Part shown: piece after piece, positions 20,311 through 31,700 of the stretch
Numbering within the stretch: the stretch's first letter is position 1
How the letters are laid out: each line of letters starts with the position of its first letter
Source of the DNA: Microcyclospora pomicola
Taxonomy: Eukaryota > Ascomycota > Dothideomycetes > Capnodiales
Assembly: GCA_002786065.1 (NCBI GenBank)
Contig: NHNY01000001.1
Span: 682,001-746,000 of the forward strand
Length of the DNA: 64,000 bases
Reading direction: 5' to 3'
Program-made: the position numbers and the translations under genes
Notes under the pieces: generated by a model
The model's input: the letters and a program-made list of their open reading frames with translations, nothing else
What the model was told of the DNA's origin: nothing
Database searches by the model: none

Positions 20311-23070
20311 TCAAGAGCCGATCCCGTTCTCGACGCCGCCACCGCCACCTCCACCAGCACCACTGCCGGCGTCGGACGGCATGGGCACGAACTGGACCAA
20401 TGGCCAGGTCTGCTGGCCCGGGAGCACTTGCATGCTCAGCGGGGCGCCGGAACCGAGGTCGTAGGCGGATGCGTCGTCGTCGGCGCCCGCGGAGCCGTCG
20501 GGTTTCAGCGCCATGAAGGTATTGGCGTATTGTGGCTCGCCGTTGATGCCGTTTATGTTGTTGGTCATGGTGTGGGTGAAATGTCGCCAGGCGGTCGGGC
20601 CATCGGCTATGGGCGGTGGGTAGTGTTGGTGATGTGATTGATGAGCGGTGGCGTTGGGAAGGTAGTGCGTATCTGATGAGGAGTGGTACGCTGTCATGTA
20701 GCTGGTGGGGGGCTGTGCTTGGGGTTCCTGTTGGTGGTGGGGGTGGTGTTGGAGAGCGTGGATTTGAGCTTCGAGACCGGAGGAGCTGCGGTCGGGGATG
20801 TACGATGCGGTGTGGTATGTGACAGGAGGGGATGTGTAAGAGAGGCCGACGCTTTGTGGTTTTGCGGCCGCATAATCAGTAGCTGCATAGTGTGATTGCT
20901 GGGCAGCCTGAGAGTATTGACTGTTCTCATACGCGGTCTGTGGCTGTTGTTGCTTCAAGTCGTGGTTTCCTTCCGACGTTAGTGTGGAGGCAACAACGGC
21001 GGATGCTGTTCTGGCAGCGATGTGGCGGTTGATGTTGTCGATGGAATGGTCTATGATGTTACGGATAGCATCCTGTAGGCGTGGTCCGGTACCTGCATGC
21101 AGTCAGTACAAACACAGGGCAATATATTGCGATCACCATCACATACCGAGCATATTGCCAACCTCACCCATGACATCTAACCACTGGTCCATCTCATGCC
21201 TCAACTGCTGCACGTCATCCATCTGCAGCTGGTCCCTCTTCTCTGTTTGCGCGAACAGAGTTGTGAAAATGGCAGCCACGTAAATTGTGGAGTGGAACCA
21301 AGTCGTGTCTAAACTCTTCAACGCTTTGATCTTCGTCGCGGCATCAAGGATCTTGTTACTTGCTTGCAGACATATCTCGAGATTGTTGGCCGCCACAACA
21401 GGAGAATTGGAACGGCAGAGGGCTGGATGGTGAAGCAGTAGTCGACACTCCGCCTCACAAATCTGCAAGTAGTAGGCAGGTACCCTATCCTCCTGACGCG
21501 TCTGTGGACCACCGGAAAGTTCGGGCGGTATCTGTGCCTGGAAGGCCGACAACTCTCGTTCCAACTGGCGTATATTCACTTCGTATGCGCTGTTCGTTGT
21601 CCTTACGGAGTAAATGGTGCTGTAAATTTTCATCAAGATCTTCAGACTCTTCAAGCCGTGTATACCAGCACGGAACGAGCATTTGTCCCACTTCGGCATG
21701 TTGTTTTCGCTTGGAAGATTGTCCGGGACAGGTTCCGGCATCTCGAGGTCGAAGTCCTCCATACGCAGCGGCATCGGCCTTCCGAGCTTGCCTCCTACGG
21801 TTGCATGAATGATCAACAACGTCCAGAAGACACGCTTCCGCATCTCCATGGTGTGTGGGTCTTGAGATCCCGTCGGCCACGCCTTGGCGGATCGGTGAAG
21901 TCCAGATTCGATCGCCAGACCCAAGACCATATTGACAAACATATACGCAGCGCCAGGTCTGGCCTGGTTGCGGAGCTGAGAGCATATCATTGCGAGTGCC
22001 TGTATGTCTTCGAGACGATGGCTCGAAATCAATGTTGGAATGAAGGTCAATGCATAATGATAATGCTCAAAGGCATGCCTGCGTGACTCCTCACTGCGAT
22101 TACGCTTCGACCACTGGAAATTCATGACAGCCAATAAAGTATGTAGTACGACAGTCTCGGCTGGCGTCATCTGATGACCCTTGTGATATACGTTTTCCAG
22201 AAGCTCCATGAAGTCTGGTTTGTGTAATACCGGAATGAATGTCTGAATGAAGCGGAAATACCACTCAGCATAGACTTTGCATGAATCATAGTCGGGCAGA
22301 GAAGGGGCAGGGGCTGAACCACTTCCGAATGCGTATGTCACAAACGTTTCATACGATGTCGCGGTGGCCTCTGCGTTGGGCTCCGGGGGCATAAACTCGG
22401 CAATGTTGATCTTCGTGCCAAAGAGAGCGAGCGATGTGCCTTCGATAGGACTCAGCCAAGCATTCTCGGATGCTACACCCAGATAGTTCTCGCCAATATC
22501 TCCACTTCGGAATTCAGGAAGCAGTGAGGTCGGCGTGTCTTGACCGTCTCTGTTTGCCTGACAGTCTTGCAAGTCGACCCATGCAGCATTGTAATGATTG
22601 GCATCGCCGTTTGAAGATATATCCACGGGCAGATACGTCTGCTGTAACGATGGTGCTGGTCGAGGTTCGATTCCCTTTTCTCTCAATTGCGCTTGCAGTT
22701 CGAGCATGTACATCTTCAACGAAGTGTTCTCATTCTCCAGATGTTCCGTGTGACCACGCGTGGTGGCTCGACCAGTAATGCGATCCGTCGTCTTGCATTC
22801 GGAGTTGTTTTGCGCGCAAGGCGAGCATCCGCCCGTCCGCGCATCGCATCGTATCTTGCGAATCTGAAGAGCGTGTCAGTGGATGTGACAAGCACGTCGT
22901 GGTAAGCATCGTGGGTCGCAAATCACCTTGCATCTGTCGCAAGCTTGGCCCGTCCGAGACGAACTGCTTGGCTTCCTCCGACTTGTTTGCTGGAATTGCG
23001 CGTCGGCAGCGATCTTGACCAACTTGTCATGGGGAATTATGCCATCGTCGCCTGCAGCTCTCTTCGACAT
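20311..23070 (-). CDS. Zn2Cys6 transcription factor with fungal middle-homology region
   Basis: Nuclear sequence-specific regulator. Exons 22927-23070, 21147-22863, 20311-21092; introns 63 and 54 nt; 880 residues. The zinc cluster is split by intron 1 after CDRCK and re-forms as Cys44-x2-Cys47-x6-Cys54-x6-Cys61-x2-Cys64-x6-Cys71. A linker with TGRATTRGHTE and a short coiled coil (LENENTSLKMYMLELQAQL) follow, typical of dimeric Gal4-class factors. Residues about 195-520 match the fungal_trans/MHR type (AEWYFRFIQTFIPVLHKPDF, LAMICSQLRNQARPGAAYMF, RRVFWTLL-like KRVFWTLL). The last 230 residues are Gln/His/Pro/Ser-rich, a likely activation region, with a glycine run near the end. The frame extends upstream of the ATG only via a TTG codon. 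I cannot name the target pathway. Confidence 0.92.
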
Positions 23071-23469
23071 AGCTGTGGTGTCGCCTGAAGGCAAGTTCCG
23101 TGGGAGGCTCCGCCGTTGTTGCGTCGGACACGGCTCATGCGCAACCAGAGCCCATATTTACATGTACCTCTGATTATTCTTCGACCGCGAGTCCACGCGA
23201 CTTGATCTCACATGAAGTAATAGGCGCGGAGGATATATCTCACAAACGATTGCACGTCTGGTCGTATTCATCCTTCCCTGATGGCCAGATAAGGCCAGAC
23301 CACACTCACGTGTTGAGATCCACGGAAGGTTGTGGCTAGTGCACTCGGCTCGTCTTCTTCCAGATCGTCCGACACACGTATCGTATCCTACGTCCTATTC
23401 CTTCTGCCACACACGAAGGATTGATCGGGCATCAACACCCCTGGCATTTCGTTACGGATCGCCGCAATC
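23071..23469. other. Divergent promoter of the Zn2Cys6 factor and Cgi121 genes
   Basis: About 400 bases shared by two diverging genes. A CACGTG E-box core occurs near 23307, a site bound by bHLH factors such as Cbf1 in ascomycetes. No other feature recognised. Confidence 0.5.
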
Positions 23470-24080
23470 ATGGAGACTGTGATCCTGCCTCATCTGCCGC
23501 AGTATCCTCTTCAGATAGGCCTATTTACGGACGTCGAGAATGCAGCATTCCTTCGCAGTCAGCTGTTGGAGGGCAACACAAGCTTTGAGTATGCATTCTT
23601 AGATGCATCGACCATTCTCTCTAGGACTCATATCCAGGCTGCTTGCTTTCGAGCCATCAACGATCTGTTGCATGATCGATTGAAAAGCCGCAATGTGCAT
23701 TCTGAGATCGTCTTCTCATTGTCACCTAACAATAATGTACACATCCAACCCGTGGCTTCACTCTATGACAATCGTACCAGATGCTGACACCTCATAAGAT
23801 AGCTGAATCTTTCCGACGCTTCGGGATTGCAGATAGTAGCAAGAACATCCTAGCCGTCAAGGTCAGCAAAGACGCGGACCAGGTCTTTCAGCATCTACAG
23901 CAGCAGGTGAAAGGTACAGTGGTCCCGTTTACTGACGCGACGCTGGCCAAGACTTGTGATGTCGCAAAGCTACGCAAGTACTACAAGCTAGAAGTGCCGA
24001 AAAGAGGAGAGCAGGACCAAGGTTTAGGCAAAGAAGCAGAAATCTATGTGCTTGGAAGTATGGCATTGAAAGGATCTTAA
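23470..24080 (+). CDS. CGI121: EKC/KEOPS complex subunit Cgi121 (TPRKB homologue)
   Basis: Accessory subunit of KEOPS, which makes the t6A base at position 37 of ANN-decoding tRNAs and affects telomeres; Cgi121 binds Bud32 and tRNA. Exons 23470-23736 and 23799-24080 (62-nt intron) give 182 residues, the family's normal size. Recognition rests on [44 protein letters not shown], and the C-terminal [12 protein letters not shown] and [12 protein letters not shown]. An alternative acceptor 18 nt upstream (after 23780) is in frame and would insert MLTPHK; it was rejected because it leaves a 44-nt intron and breaks the [12 protein letters not shown] block, while a CTGAC branch-like site sits 10-15 nt before the chosen AG. 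Confidence 0.92.
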
Positions 24081-24107
24081 AGATCCAGATTGTCTCGGTC
24101 CAAAATT

Positions 24108-25418
24108 TTAGTCGTCAACTTCATCTTGCTTTCTCTTGCCGCTTTTCGGAGGGCGTCCGACTTTGAAAATTCCCATGCTTTCACGTCCTGCTTTCCCGCC
24201 CCTCATCTGCCATTTTGATATCAAAGGTTGCCCGGCATCTGCTGCAGCTTTCCGTGCAGCTTCTGAGACCAGCGTCTTGTTCCAAGATGCAAGCGATACT
24301 TTATCCTTGAGCGGACCAAAAAAAGGATATCTGTCAGAGCCCCATTCATTTTCCGTCATATCCCGTATGTTCGACAACCTGCCTGTCATCCAGTCGAAGA
24401 TTGCATTGCCGCAAGCAATTCCCGAAGCTGCATCTCGATGCAACCAGGTCGATACGCCCTCATGTGTGATTTCAATGGACAGACGCGATGCATCGTCGAG
24501 ACTGGTCGCTGCGCTGGCCCATGCGGTAGGTGAAGACGCGGCTGTGATCATGAATTTCGCGTCGATCGTGGCACCAACAGAAAGATTCAGAAGATTTGCA
24601 GTAGCCAGCGGGATGTGCATGCGAAGTGAAGAAAGGAAAAAGCCGTACTTGATCTGATTGCCTTTGCTCCCGGAGTGACCATTGGTGATCTTATAGCTCC
24701 CTCCATCGACGATCTTGGTAAGCAATGATACCTGCTTTGCGTCTGAGATGGCTCTATACTTCTTCGGCCAATCTGTTGTAAGAAGAGGATCGCCACGGTT
24801 TGTGGCAGAGCTACGTGGTACACCAGGGAGTCCTCGTTGGCGAATCGACATGTGAGCATTGGTTTGATAGGCCCCAAAGACGTTGGCGAGTACTGCTTCA
24901 GCGAAAATTACGCATCCAGAGCTCTGCGGCGTCGGGAAGCCGAGCAACAGTGCAAAATTTGCCTTGACATAAGGAGCGTCCATGCGAATGTAATGGGTAC
25001 GAGGATGCTTGAGTCGATAGTTGGGATTTGAATGCTGCGCGACTCGTCTCTGAACGCCACCAAGGCTAAAGGAGCTGCCGATATATTGCCAAAAATCTTC
25101 GACCAGAGAGCTTTTTATCAGTAGCATCACGTCGATGTAGACCCCTTGACAGCTAACAGACGTCGATGTAGCCAAGCCACCCAAAGTGTTCAGAGATATG
25201 GCATAGCCATACTCTAACCCATTGATCAAGTCCAGGACGGAGTCTGCGAGCAAGTCGTAGTAGAAGAGTCCGAGTCTGTAAGCATCTTCGAAGTTGGGTG
25301 CTGTGGTGTTCAGGAACATCAAGACGTCTTCATCGGCGGCAAATTGACCATCCAGGATCGCTAGAGCAAGCACAACGACCGACGCGAGGAAGATACGCTT
25401 GAACGTGATTTGATCCAT
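24108..25418 (-). CDS. Unrecognised protein with N-terminal signal or anchor segment
   Basis: I do not recognise this 436-residue protein. The ATG at 25418 is genuine and is followed by KR and a hydrophobic run (IFLASVVVLALAILDG, about residues 9-24), consistent with a signal peptide or signal anchor. The body is of ordinary composition with no obvious repeats; one sequon (NTTAP) lies near residue 37 and few cysteines are present. The C-terminus is basic (RPPKSGKRKQDEVDD), which looks like a nuclear localisation signal and sits oddly with an N-terminal export signal. No intron was needed, but small ones cannot be excluded. Its stop codon lies only 27 bases from the converging Cgi121 stop. The next gene on the same strand is also unrecognised. 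Confidence 0.65.
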   Translation of the reverse strand: MDQITFKRIFLASVVVLALAILDGQFAADEDVLMFLNTTAPNFEDAYRLGLFYYDLLADSVLDLINGLEYGYAISLNTLGGLATSTSVSCQGVYIDVMLLIKSSLVEDFWQYIGSSFSLGGVQRRVAQHSNPNYRLKHPRTHYIRMDAPYVKANFALLLGFPTPQSSGCVIFAEAVLANVFGAYQTNAHMSIRQRGLPGVPRSSATNRGDPLLTTDWPKKYRAISDAKQVSLLTKIVDGGSYKITNGHSGSKGNQIKYGFFLSSLRMHIPLATANLLNLSVGATIDAKFMITAASSPTAWASAATSLDDASRLSIEITHEGVSTWLHRDAASGIACGNAIFDWMTGRLSNIRDMTENEWGSDRYPFFGPLKDKVSLASWNKTLVSEAARKAAADAGQPLISKWQMRGGKAGRESMGIFKVGRPPKSGKRKQDEVDD

Positions 25419-25770
25419 GATACCGAAGGCTGTCGATCGTGGCGAAAAGTAACTTGCTCCCAGGATCCGTACAAAATGACCACCAACATTGCCAATGCCT
25501 ACCTGCCGCTGGCAGGGTGCTCTTACTATCAGAGAGTAATCGTGGCTTCCCTTCAGATCAGTATGTATGGCGACTGCTCCTGATGCATTGGAAGATCAGA
25601 TCCTCAAACTCCCATGACTCAACTCATGTTGCCGGCTTATACGACACAAAAACCGGTGAGCCGTAAACTTCCAATATGGCCGGGAACAACAAGGCGGTCC
25701 AGCCGCTCGTCAGGTTCACGACTCCAAATATGAGAGTAGCCATTTGATCAGCGGCATGGCACTCCAGTCC
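25419..25770. other. Gap between two unrecognised same-strand genes
   Basis: No gene, repeat or RNA seen. It probably contains the promoter of the 436-residue gene and the 3' end of its upstream neighbour. Confidence 0.5.
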
Positions 25771-26619
25771 CTACTCCAGGCGGGACGAGCGCCGCATGAC
25801 AACACCGTCACCACTGTCGTCGCTGGAGCTCACGACATCAATGACGGCCTCTCGATCGAGCAGACTGCCATTGTCTGCGGCTCGCCGTCTAGCAGTAGTC
25901 TTGGCCACGTCCAGCTTTTGCGACAGAACAAGATCGCAGGAGATGAACTGGTTGCCATGATCCCGATAGCCACAGTAGATCCAACCGATTGCTGTCATAC
26001 TTCCAACCCGAAGCCCAACAATACTGGCGTAGGAGCCGTCCTTGTATGTCGCGGTTCCACTGACTGCCTGGTGGATTCTGACCGGGCTTCCAGTGACATG
26101 CAATTGCAAAAGGTTTTTTTCTAGATTCTTGTCGAAGTAGTAATTTACAAAATCCGTACGCGTGTCCTTTGGGGTGCGATTCAGCGCCAGCGCCTGACGC
26201 CGGACAGCCGAATGCCTGGGGAGCAGGTACACATCCTCCCATGTATCTTCAGCACTTGTTTGGACGCTCAGGAGTAGCGACTTGAGTCCATTTCGTTGCG
26301 GCCTGGGGTTGTCGTGCTGATGGTTGTCAGGATCGGGTGCTTCACGGACTTCTCTCCAGTAGCTCGACTTTGCGTTGTTCGCAATCACATACGGGCCTTC
26401 TGTCTCTGCTTCGTGGCAACGCAACGACCTGCCTTGGAGCGCAGTTCTGGGGTTCAGCGCAAAGTCAGCGGTACGGCCAAAGCTGGACCCCTGAGTATGC
26501 TCGACACTCAAAAGGTCCGCCTCCAGGGCTGCCGGAATGTGCTCACCGAGCATGGGAGCCAAAGGTTCGAAGAAGGGATCGTCCTGCATGTAGGACGGTT
26601 TGCGCGGAGATGCTTCCAT
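25771..26619 (-). CDS. Unrecognised hydrophilic protein
   Basis: I do not recognise this 282-residue protein. The first in-frame ATG is at 26619; the frame extends three codons further only to a GTG. There is no signal peptide or membrane segment. Residues about 145-245 contain the most structured-looking part (TDFVNYYFDKNLEKNLLQLHV through GWIYCGYRDHGNQFISCDLVLSQ), with strand-like alternation. The C-terminal 40 residues are charged and Ser/Asp-rich (SSSDDSGDG), likely disordered. It lies upstream of, and on the same strand as, the other unrecognised gene. No intron with convincing ends was found, so a split gene remains possible. Confidence 0.55.
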   Translation of the reverse strand: MEASPRKPSYMQDDPFFEPLAPMLGEHIPAALEADLLSVEHTQGSSFGRTADFALNPRTALQGRSLRCHEAETEGPYVIANNAKSSYWREVREAPDPDNHQHDNPRPQRNGLKSLLLSVQTSAEDTWEDVYLLPRHSAVRRQALALNRTPKDTRTDFVNYYFDKNLEKNLLQLHVTGSPVRIHQAVSGTATYKDGSYASIVGLRVGSMTAIGWIYCGYRDHGNQFISCDLVLSQKLDVAKTTARRRAADNGSLLDREAVIDVVSSSDDSGDGVVMRRSSRLE

Positions 26620-27319
26620 GCTGTGCACGAAGTATCAACGTAATGTGGGCGTTCTGGATGCTGTAGACTAAATTCTGCGACGCTGATGGCAGACCGTTGA
26701 TGAAAGAAACAGTGTTGGACTTTGCGTGTGATCTTTACAACCGCTTACGGCGTGCTGATGATTCTGGCGAGATGATCACTTGAGATGTCGGTAGACCTGG
26801 ACTGAGCGATGGCAATGCACTTTCGGAATCGTGTTCTGTATGGGCGACGAGCGGTGTGATATATATGCAGCTGCTAGCCATGTTCGCACTTTTCACTCGA
26901 CCGTACCAGTCACGAACATATCCATCACCATCAACCTCGTATCGACTGTGTGTGCATGGCGGCAGCTGCAGTCCATATATACGGTATGGGGACCGCCCAG
27001 AGTCGATCATGCGTCCTTTACAGGCTGCTCAATTCATTGCTTGACCTCATTCGTATCCTGGTATAGAGGAAGAATGTGATTGCCTCAAAGTTCCATGACT
27101 CACTCGCATGTTCACATGACGTTCAGTGAAGGCTTCACTCATGAGTCCCGTCCCAGAGTGAAGCAGTTCAATCACGCCGCGATCACATGATACCTCTAAA
27201 GGAGAGGGCCGGCATTGTGAAGAAGTCTATGTTTGGGATCTGTGTTTCACGAGTAGCATCAAGGCGGAAGAGTTTTATGTTTTCATTTTCCTACATTACA
27301 TCGTACAAGGACCAACTGT
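26620..27319. other. Intergenic region, nothing recognised
   Basis: Seven hundred bases between an unrecognised minus-strand gene and the msrA 3' end. Open frames (up to 91 codons) overlap on both strands and look random. No repeats or RNA genes seen. Confidence 0.55.
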
Positions 27320-28000
27320 CTACTTCAGATCCGGCAAGTTCCTCACCCGGTGGTTTGGGCATTCATATCCGCCTGGGTTGAGATGCAGGTATTCCTGGTG
27401 GTACTTCTCCGCCTCCCACCACTTGCCTGCGGGCAGGATTTCGGTGCTGATCTTGCCGTGCCACCACTGCTCGTTGGCCTTCTTGGTCACGTCCTCGGCG
27501 ATCTTCTTCTGCTCCTCGTCGACGTAGAAGATGCCTGAGCGATACTGCGTCCCGCGGTCCGCGCCCTGCTGGTTCATGGTCGTCGGGTCGTGCATCTTAT
27601 AGAAGTACTCAAGGATGCTGCGGTATGAGAGCTTTTCCGGGTCGAAGACAATGCGGCAAGCTTCGGCGTCTGTCGTGCAAGTGGAGATCAGCAAGGGTTC
27701 TCTGGTCGATATGTCTAAGTCTTAAGACAATAACTTACGACCTGTGCGTCCTGAACAAACAGCTTGGTAGCTAGGATTCTCGGTATCGCCACCAACGTAT
27801 CCAACACTCGCATTGAGCAAGCCCTTGCCCTCAAAGTCCTTGCGGTAGATGTGCTCAACGCCCCAGAAGCACCCAGCGGCGACCATAGCCTCTGACATGC
27901 CTGCTGGGACCGGCGCTGCTTGTCCCGAGCTTGCATCAGGGGCGAATCGCATGGTGGACGAGGTGAATGGGCGCGTCAAGCGCTGGAAGATGGAGGTCAT
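27320..28000 (-). CDS. Peptide methionine-S-sulfoxide reductase A
   Basis: Reduces methionine-S-sulfoxide in proteins and free methionine using thioredoxin. Exons 27739-28000 and 27320-27669 (69-nt intron) give 203 residues. The catalytic motif AAGCFWGVEH has the active Cys at position 44; the splice junction rebuilds CSGRTGHAEA. HDPTTMNQQGADRGTQYRSGIF and EKYHQEYL complete the family signature. The real ATG is at 28000; the frame continues upstream only to a TTG. Residues 1-16 (MTSIFQRLTRPFTSST) are basic and hydroxylated, a possible mitochondrial presequence, and a second ATG at codon 17 could give a shorter cytosolic form. No C-terminal resolving Cys pair is evident. Confidence 0.95.
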
Positions 28001-28793
28001 GATATATGGAGCTGATGGGAAGGCGATGAACGGAAGAAGAGCTGCAAGGAGCAAGATGAGGTTACGAATAGTGAGCTGCAGTTTGGCGGTATTAACTCAG
28101 GTTTATATTGAGAAGATGGGTTAAAAAATATGCCGTGATGTGTAAGGCGATTCTACATGTAGTTCTGTGATTCCAAAGCTCCATCGTCAGACGTGCGTTC
28201 GAGCTCGAAACGTGATGTCATCAACAATTGCCACACCTCTTGCCGCATTTCTTCTCAATTGAGGACATAGCCCACATAATCGACCTTGGACGAGACGTGT
28301 CCCTAGCTGACGTCTAAGATCTATGAGGTTAAGTCTCAATCGCAATGTGTTTGGATAAGTAGTTGGCCCTTATTTTGCGTGAACGATCGATATAAGCTCG
28401 GAACCTAGCTAAACATGAATTATATACAAGTCCAAACTTGAGCTTTGAACTTCCTCATACTGGTGAGGTGGCCGAGTGGTCATGGCGCTAGTTTCAGGTG
28501 TGGCTATCTACGGATGGTCCAAATTACTAGTGGAGAAATCCGCGTGGGTTCGAGTCCCACCCTCATCAACATTATTTTGTCTTTTTGCAACGTGATATGG
28601 CTATTGATGGACGAGGTCTGCCTTTGTTTTGAGCAAATGGCAAGAGTTTCACGATGTATACGTTGGCAATCACATTCGGTAGCGATTGAACACAGTCCCA
28701 CGATCTTGGTGCAGAGATATGGGAGCCAAACTCGGTCAATGTACAGGAGTAAGCTCTTCGGCTTGTTGAATACTATTTTACCTGGGTGCAAGC
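28001..28793. other. Intergenic region containing a tRNA-Leu gene
   Basis: Outside the tRNA, I see only promoter sequence of msrA and the 3' flank of RAT1. A T-run suitable for RNA polymerase III termination (TTTTGTCTTTTTGC) follows the tRNA at 28574-28587. Confidence 0.6.
28462..28568 (+). tRNA. tRNA-Leu (anticodon CAG) with a 26-nt intron
   Basis: Acceptor GGTGAGG pairs with CCTCATC (one G-U pair), followed by discriminator A. The A-box region is TGGCCGAGTGG and the B box GGTTCGAGTCC; the T stem is GTGGG/CCCAC. The anticodon stem CTAGT/ACTAG is perfect if 26 nt starting TGTGGC and ending CCAAAT is removed one base 3' of the anticodon. The loop is TT-CAG-G-T. A long variable arm (TGGAGAAATCCGC) is as expected for leucine tRNA. 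An unspliced reading with anticodon TCA would break the stem, so CAG is preferred. Confidence 0.92.
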
Positions 28794-31700
28794 CTAGTAG
28801 CGCCTGTTGCCTCCTCCTCGGCCATTCTGGTAGCCATTTCCACCGCCATAGCCACCCTGTTGATAGCCTCCTTGCTGGTAGCCTCCATGCTGATGACCTC
28901 CCTGCTGATAGCCATTCCCGCCACTACCATAGCCGCCTTGTTGATAACCTCCTTGCTGGTAGCCTCCATTTGACCCGTAACCATCGTTCTGGTAGGCGCC
29001 GGGAGGATTGCCGTACGCCTCGTACTGTCCTGGATGTCCTCCGTACTGTTGAGCCGGTGGATAGCCCGACGGTGGCGGAGGCCGCGGTGGCAAGCCTGTG
29101 TTACCATATTGGCCTGGACCTGCGCCGTAGCCACCGTTGGCACTGTATCCATTCCCGCCATACCCACCCTGCTGTCGGTTCCCACCGTGATGACCAGCAT
29201 AGTTGATGCTACGACCATCAGAGCGACCTCCATTCTGAGTCAGTCGTACGCCACCATGGTTACGACCGCTCTTCTGCGATTGCCGACGAGTCTCCTCCAC
29301 GTCCTGGTAGTTTAGTATGGGTGTGCCAAATTGGACCCCGGGAAGCAGTTGGCTCTTGTGGTCACCGCTGATTGCAGGCATGTGATAGCTGACCACTGCA
29401 CTAAGGTTCTCCTCAAGACTGGTGAACTTGTCTTGTGTGCTTGGGAATGGAAACTGGAGCTCAGTGTTCGGCACGTACGAGTCTTCCTTTGTCACTTTCC
29501 CAGCGAGACCTTCCGAGATGCGAGTGTTAAGCTTGAATTTTGGCCCGCTTGATTTCTTGCTGTAAAAGTTGGCAGCAACTTCGTCCCACAGAGGATGGCT
29601 GGTACTGAAAATCAGAGCTTCTTCGCCAAAAGCGTTGCGACGTTGCTCGTCAGCAGACAGCATGGGGTACTTGGTGCCCATAGCATCAAGCAGTCGCTTT
29701 TCGTCGATGAAGGGAAGCAATGCTACCCCCTGCCAAGCGAATTTCTTGCCATTCAGATCCACGTCAAAATCAACGGGGTAGAACTCCTTGATGGGACTGT
29801 CGTCGTCCGTCATTAGCGGGTGGAAGCAGGACGGGATAGTATGATTTGACGCTGCGGGCATCACTCCCATAAGCTGCTCATACGGCCGGAACGGCTTGCC
29901 CTTGTTGAACTCTACCACTTGCTTCTCCATATCCACAAAGTCGGCTGCAAAAGGTGCGTAGTGGTAAGGATAGTACCACGTCCAACTCGGACAGCCTTGG
30001 AAGTAGTATAGCAGAACCCAGGCGAGACCCTCCACATAAGCACGAGCAACTCCATGTCGAAACTCAACATCGTCCGGAGCGACGTGAAATTTCTGTTCGT
30101 AGTATCGGCGCTCGTAACCTTCCTCCCAGAGCTTGACAGTATCCTCGGGCATTACATCTTCACCGTTGCCACCAAGCTTACCAGAGGTACCTTTGCCGGC
30201 AGGACCGGCGATCTCGATGTTGGGAGTGTTGCGTCCTGGTGTTGATGGATCCGTCGTCGCTTCATCTGCTGCTTCCTCGACCATATCACGGGTGCGTTTA
30301 CCCAAAGCCTGTCCACCATTGCGAGTGTCACCTGCTGTCGACTCTGGCACACCAGTGCTAGCAAAGAGGTTGTCCAGCTCTGCTTTGATGTCATCTGTAG
30401 GCCGTTTACTGTTCTTCAGCTTCTCTTTCATGGCAGCAGCTGCTGAGCGATTATCAGCGTTGACTTTGTCGAGATTAGCTTGCCCTCCAACGATATCAGC
30501 GTGGGTGAGGTTGGAAGCAAAGCGCGGATCGTTTCGTGTCTGTGCTTGACCGGGAGCGAACGTCGGCAGCGCGTTGATATCAGGGGCCTGCTCGCCTCGC
30601 TGCACTCCGCCTCGCGGCCCTCTTCGAATGACAGTCTCATCGTACCCGCCATAATTGTTACCGTTCTGAGACCCTTGTGAGAAACGTGGCCGCTTGTTCG
30701 CGTCGCGTGCCTCACGACGCTTGACATTGGCTTCTCTCCGAAGATCTGCCTCCCGCCGACGCTGGAAGATGGCACTTTCTTGGACTGCCAGGCCTTGGAG
30801 GATCTTCTGAGCACGCGCAAGATCCACGTGACCGTCCTTGGTGACATAACCGCCCATCACAGGGATGTTGTCTCTCCAGATGGCTATCAGTGTGTCGATA
30901 CCATCTTCGCGGATATCAAGCGATGGCAGATGGGGCAAGAAATCATTGCCGACAAAGAAACACATAAAGACCCAGTCGTCTAGTGCTCTCTCCAGATCGA
31001 AATTGAACCCCTGATTCGGCACGCTCATCTCAACCGCCAGATACTCTCGTAGGATCCCGACATGCAGCCAGATGAATGGCTTCAGCGGCTTCTCCACTTC
31101 TTCTTCTCCTGGCTTCTTCTTGGCCTCGCCCCTGCACTGGTCGGCCATGTGCCCAGGTTGATTACATTTCCTGCAGTGTCCAGGTTTGGTATCATTTGCA
31201 AAGACGTCTTCGCGGAGGACACGGAAGTGGGGTTCGTGAGTGGCAATGCCCAGCATAATGAGATCAGCATCAAGGCCGTAGATGACGTGTCTGGAGCATG
31301 TTAGTATATAATGGATGATTGCCAACGACGGAACACATTGTGTGGGACATTGGTCCAGGTGAATACGTAGAAAACACTCTTTAGAATGTCAACGAAAGTG
31401 AAGAAACTCACCTGGTATTTGGGTCGTGAGTTGGTGAGCTGCGCTGCGACCGAACAAAGTTCATGATCTTGTGTTCGCCCTCACCTGGTACAGTAGCATC
31501 CGAGATGATGCATTTGAGCTTCGCCCAAGCAGGATCAGTGCTCGCCTTATAGCTCACCCAGTAGCGTAGACATAGGGCTAGTAGGTCCATGAAGGGAGTA
31601 CCAGGGGTGATTGAGTTGGAATCCCATGTCTTCTTCGGAGCATCATCACCACCATCTGTATCATACACACCCTTGGCTTTCAATTGAGCATGGAACTCGG

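Noticed and set aside
22730-23094. Upstream start (position 23094) for the Zn2Cys6 gene
   Set aside because: The codon is TTG. The first ATG, at 23070, gives a normal N-terminus.
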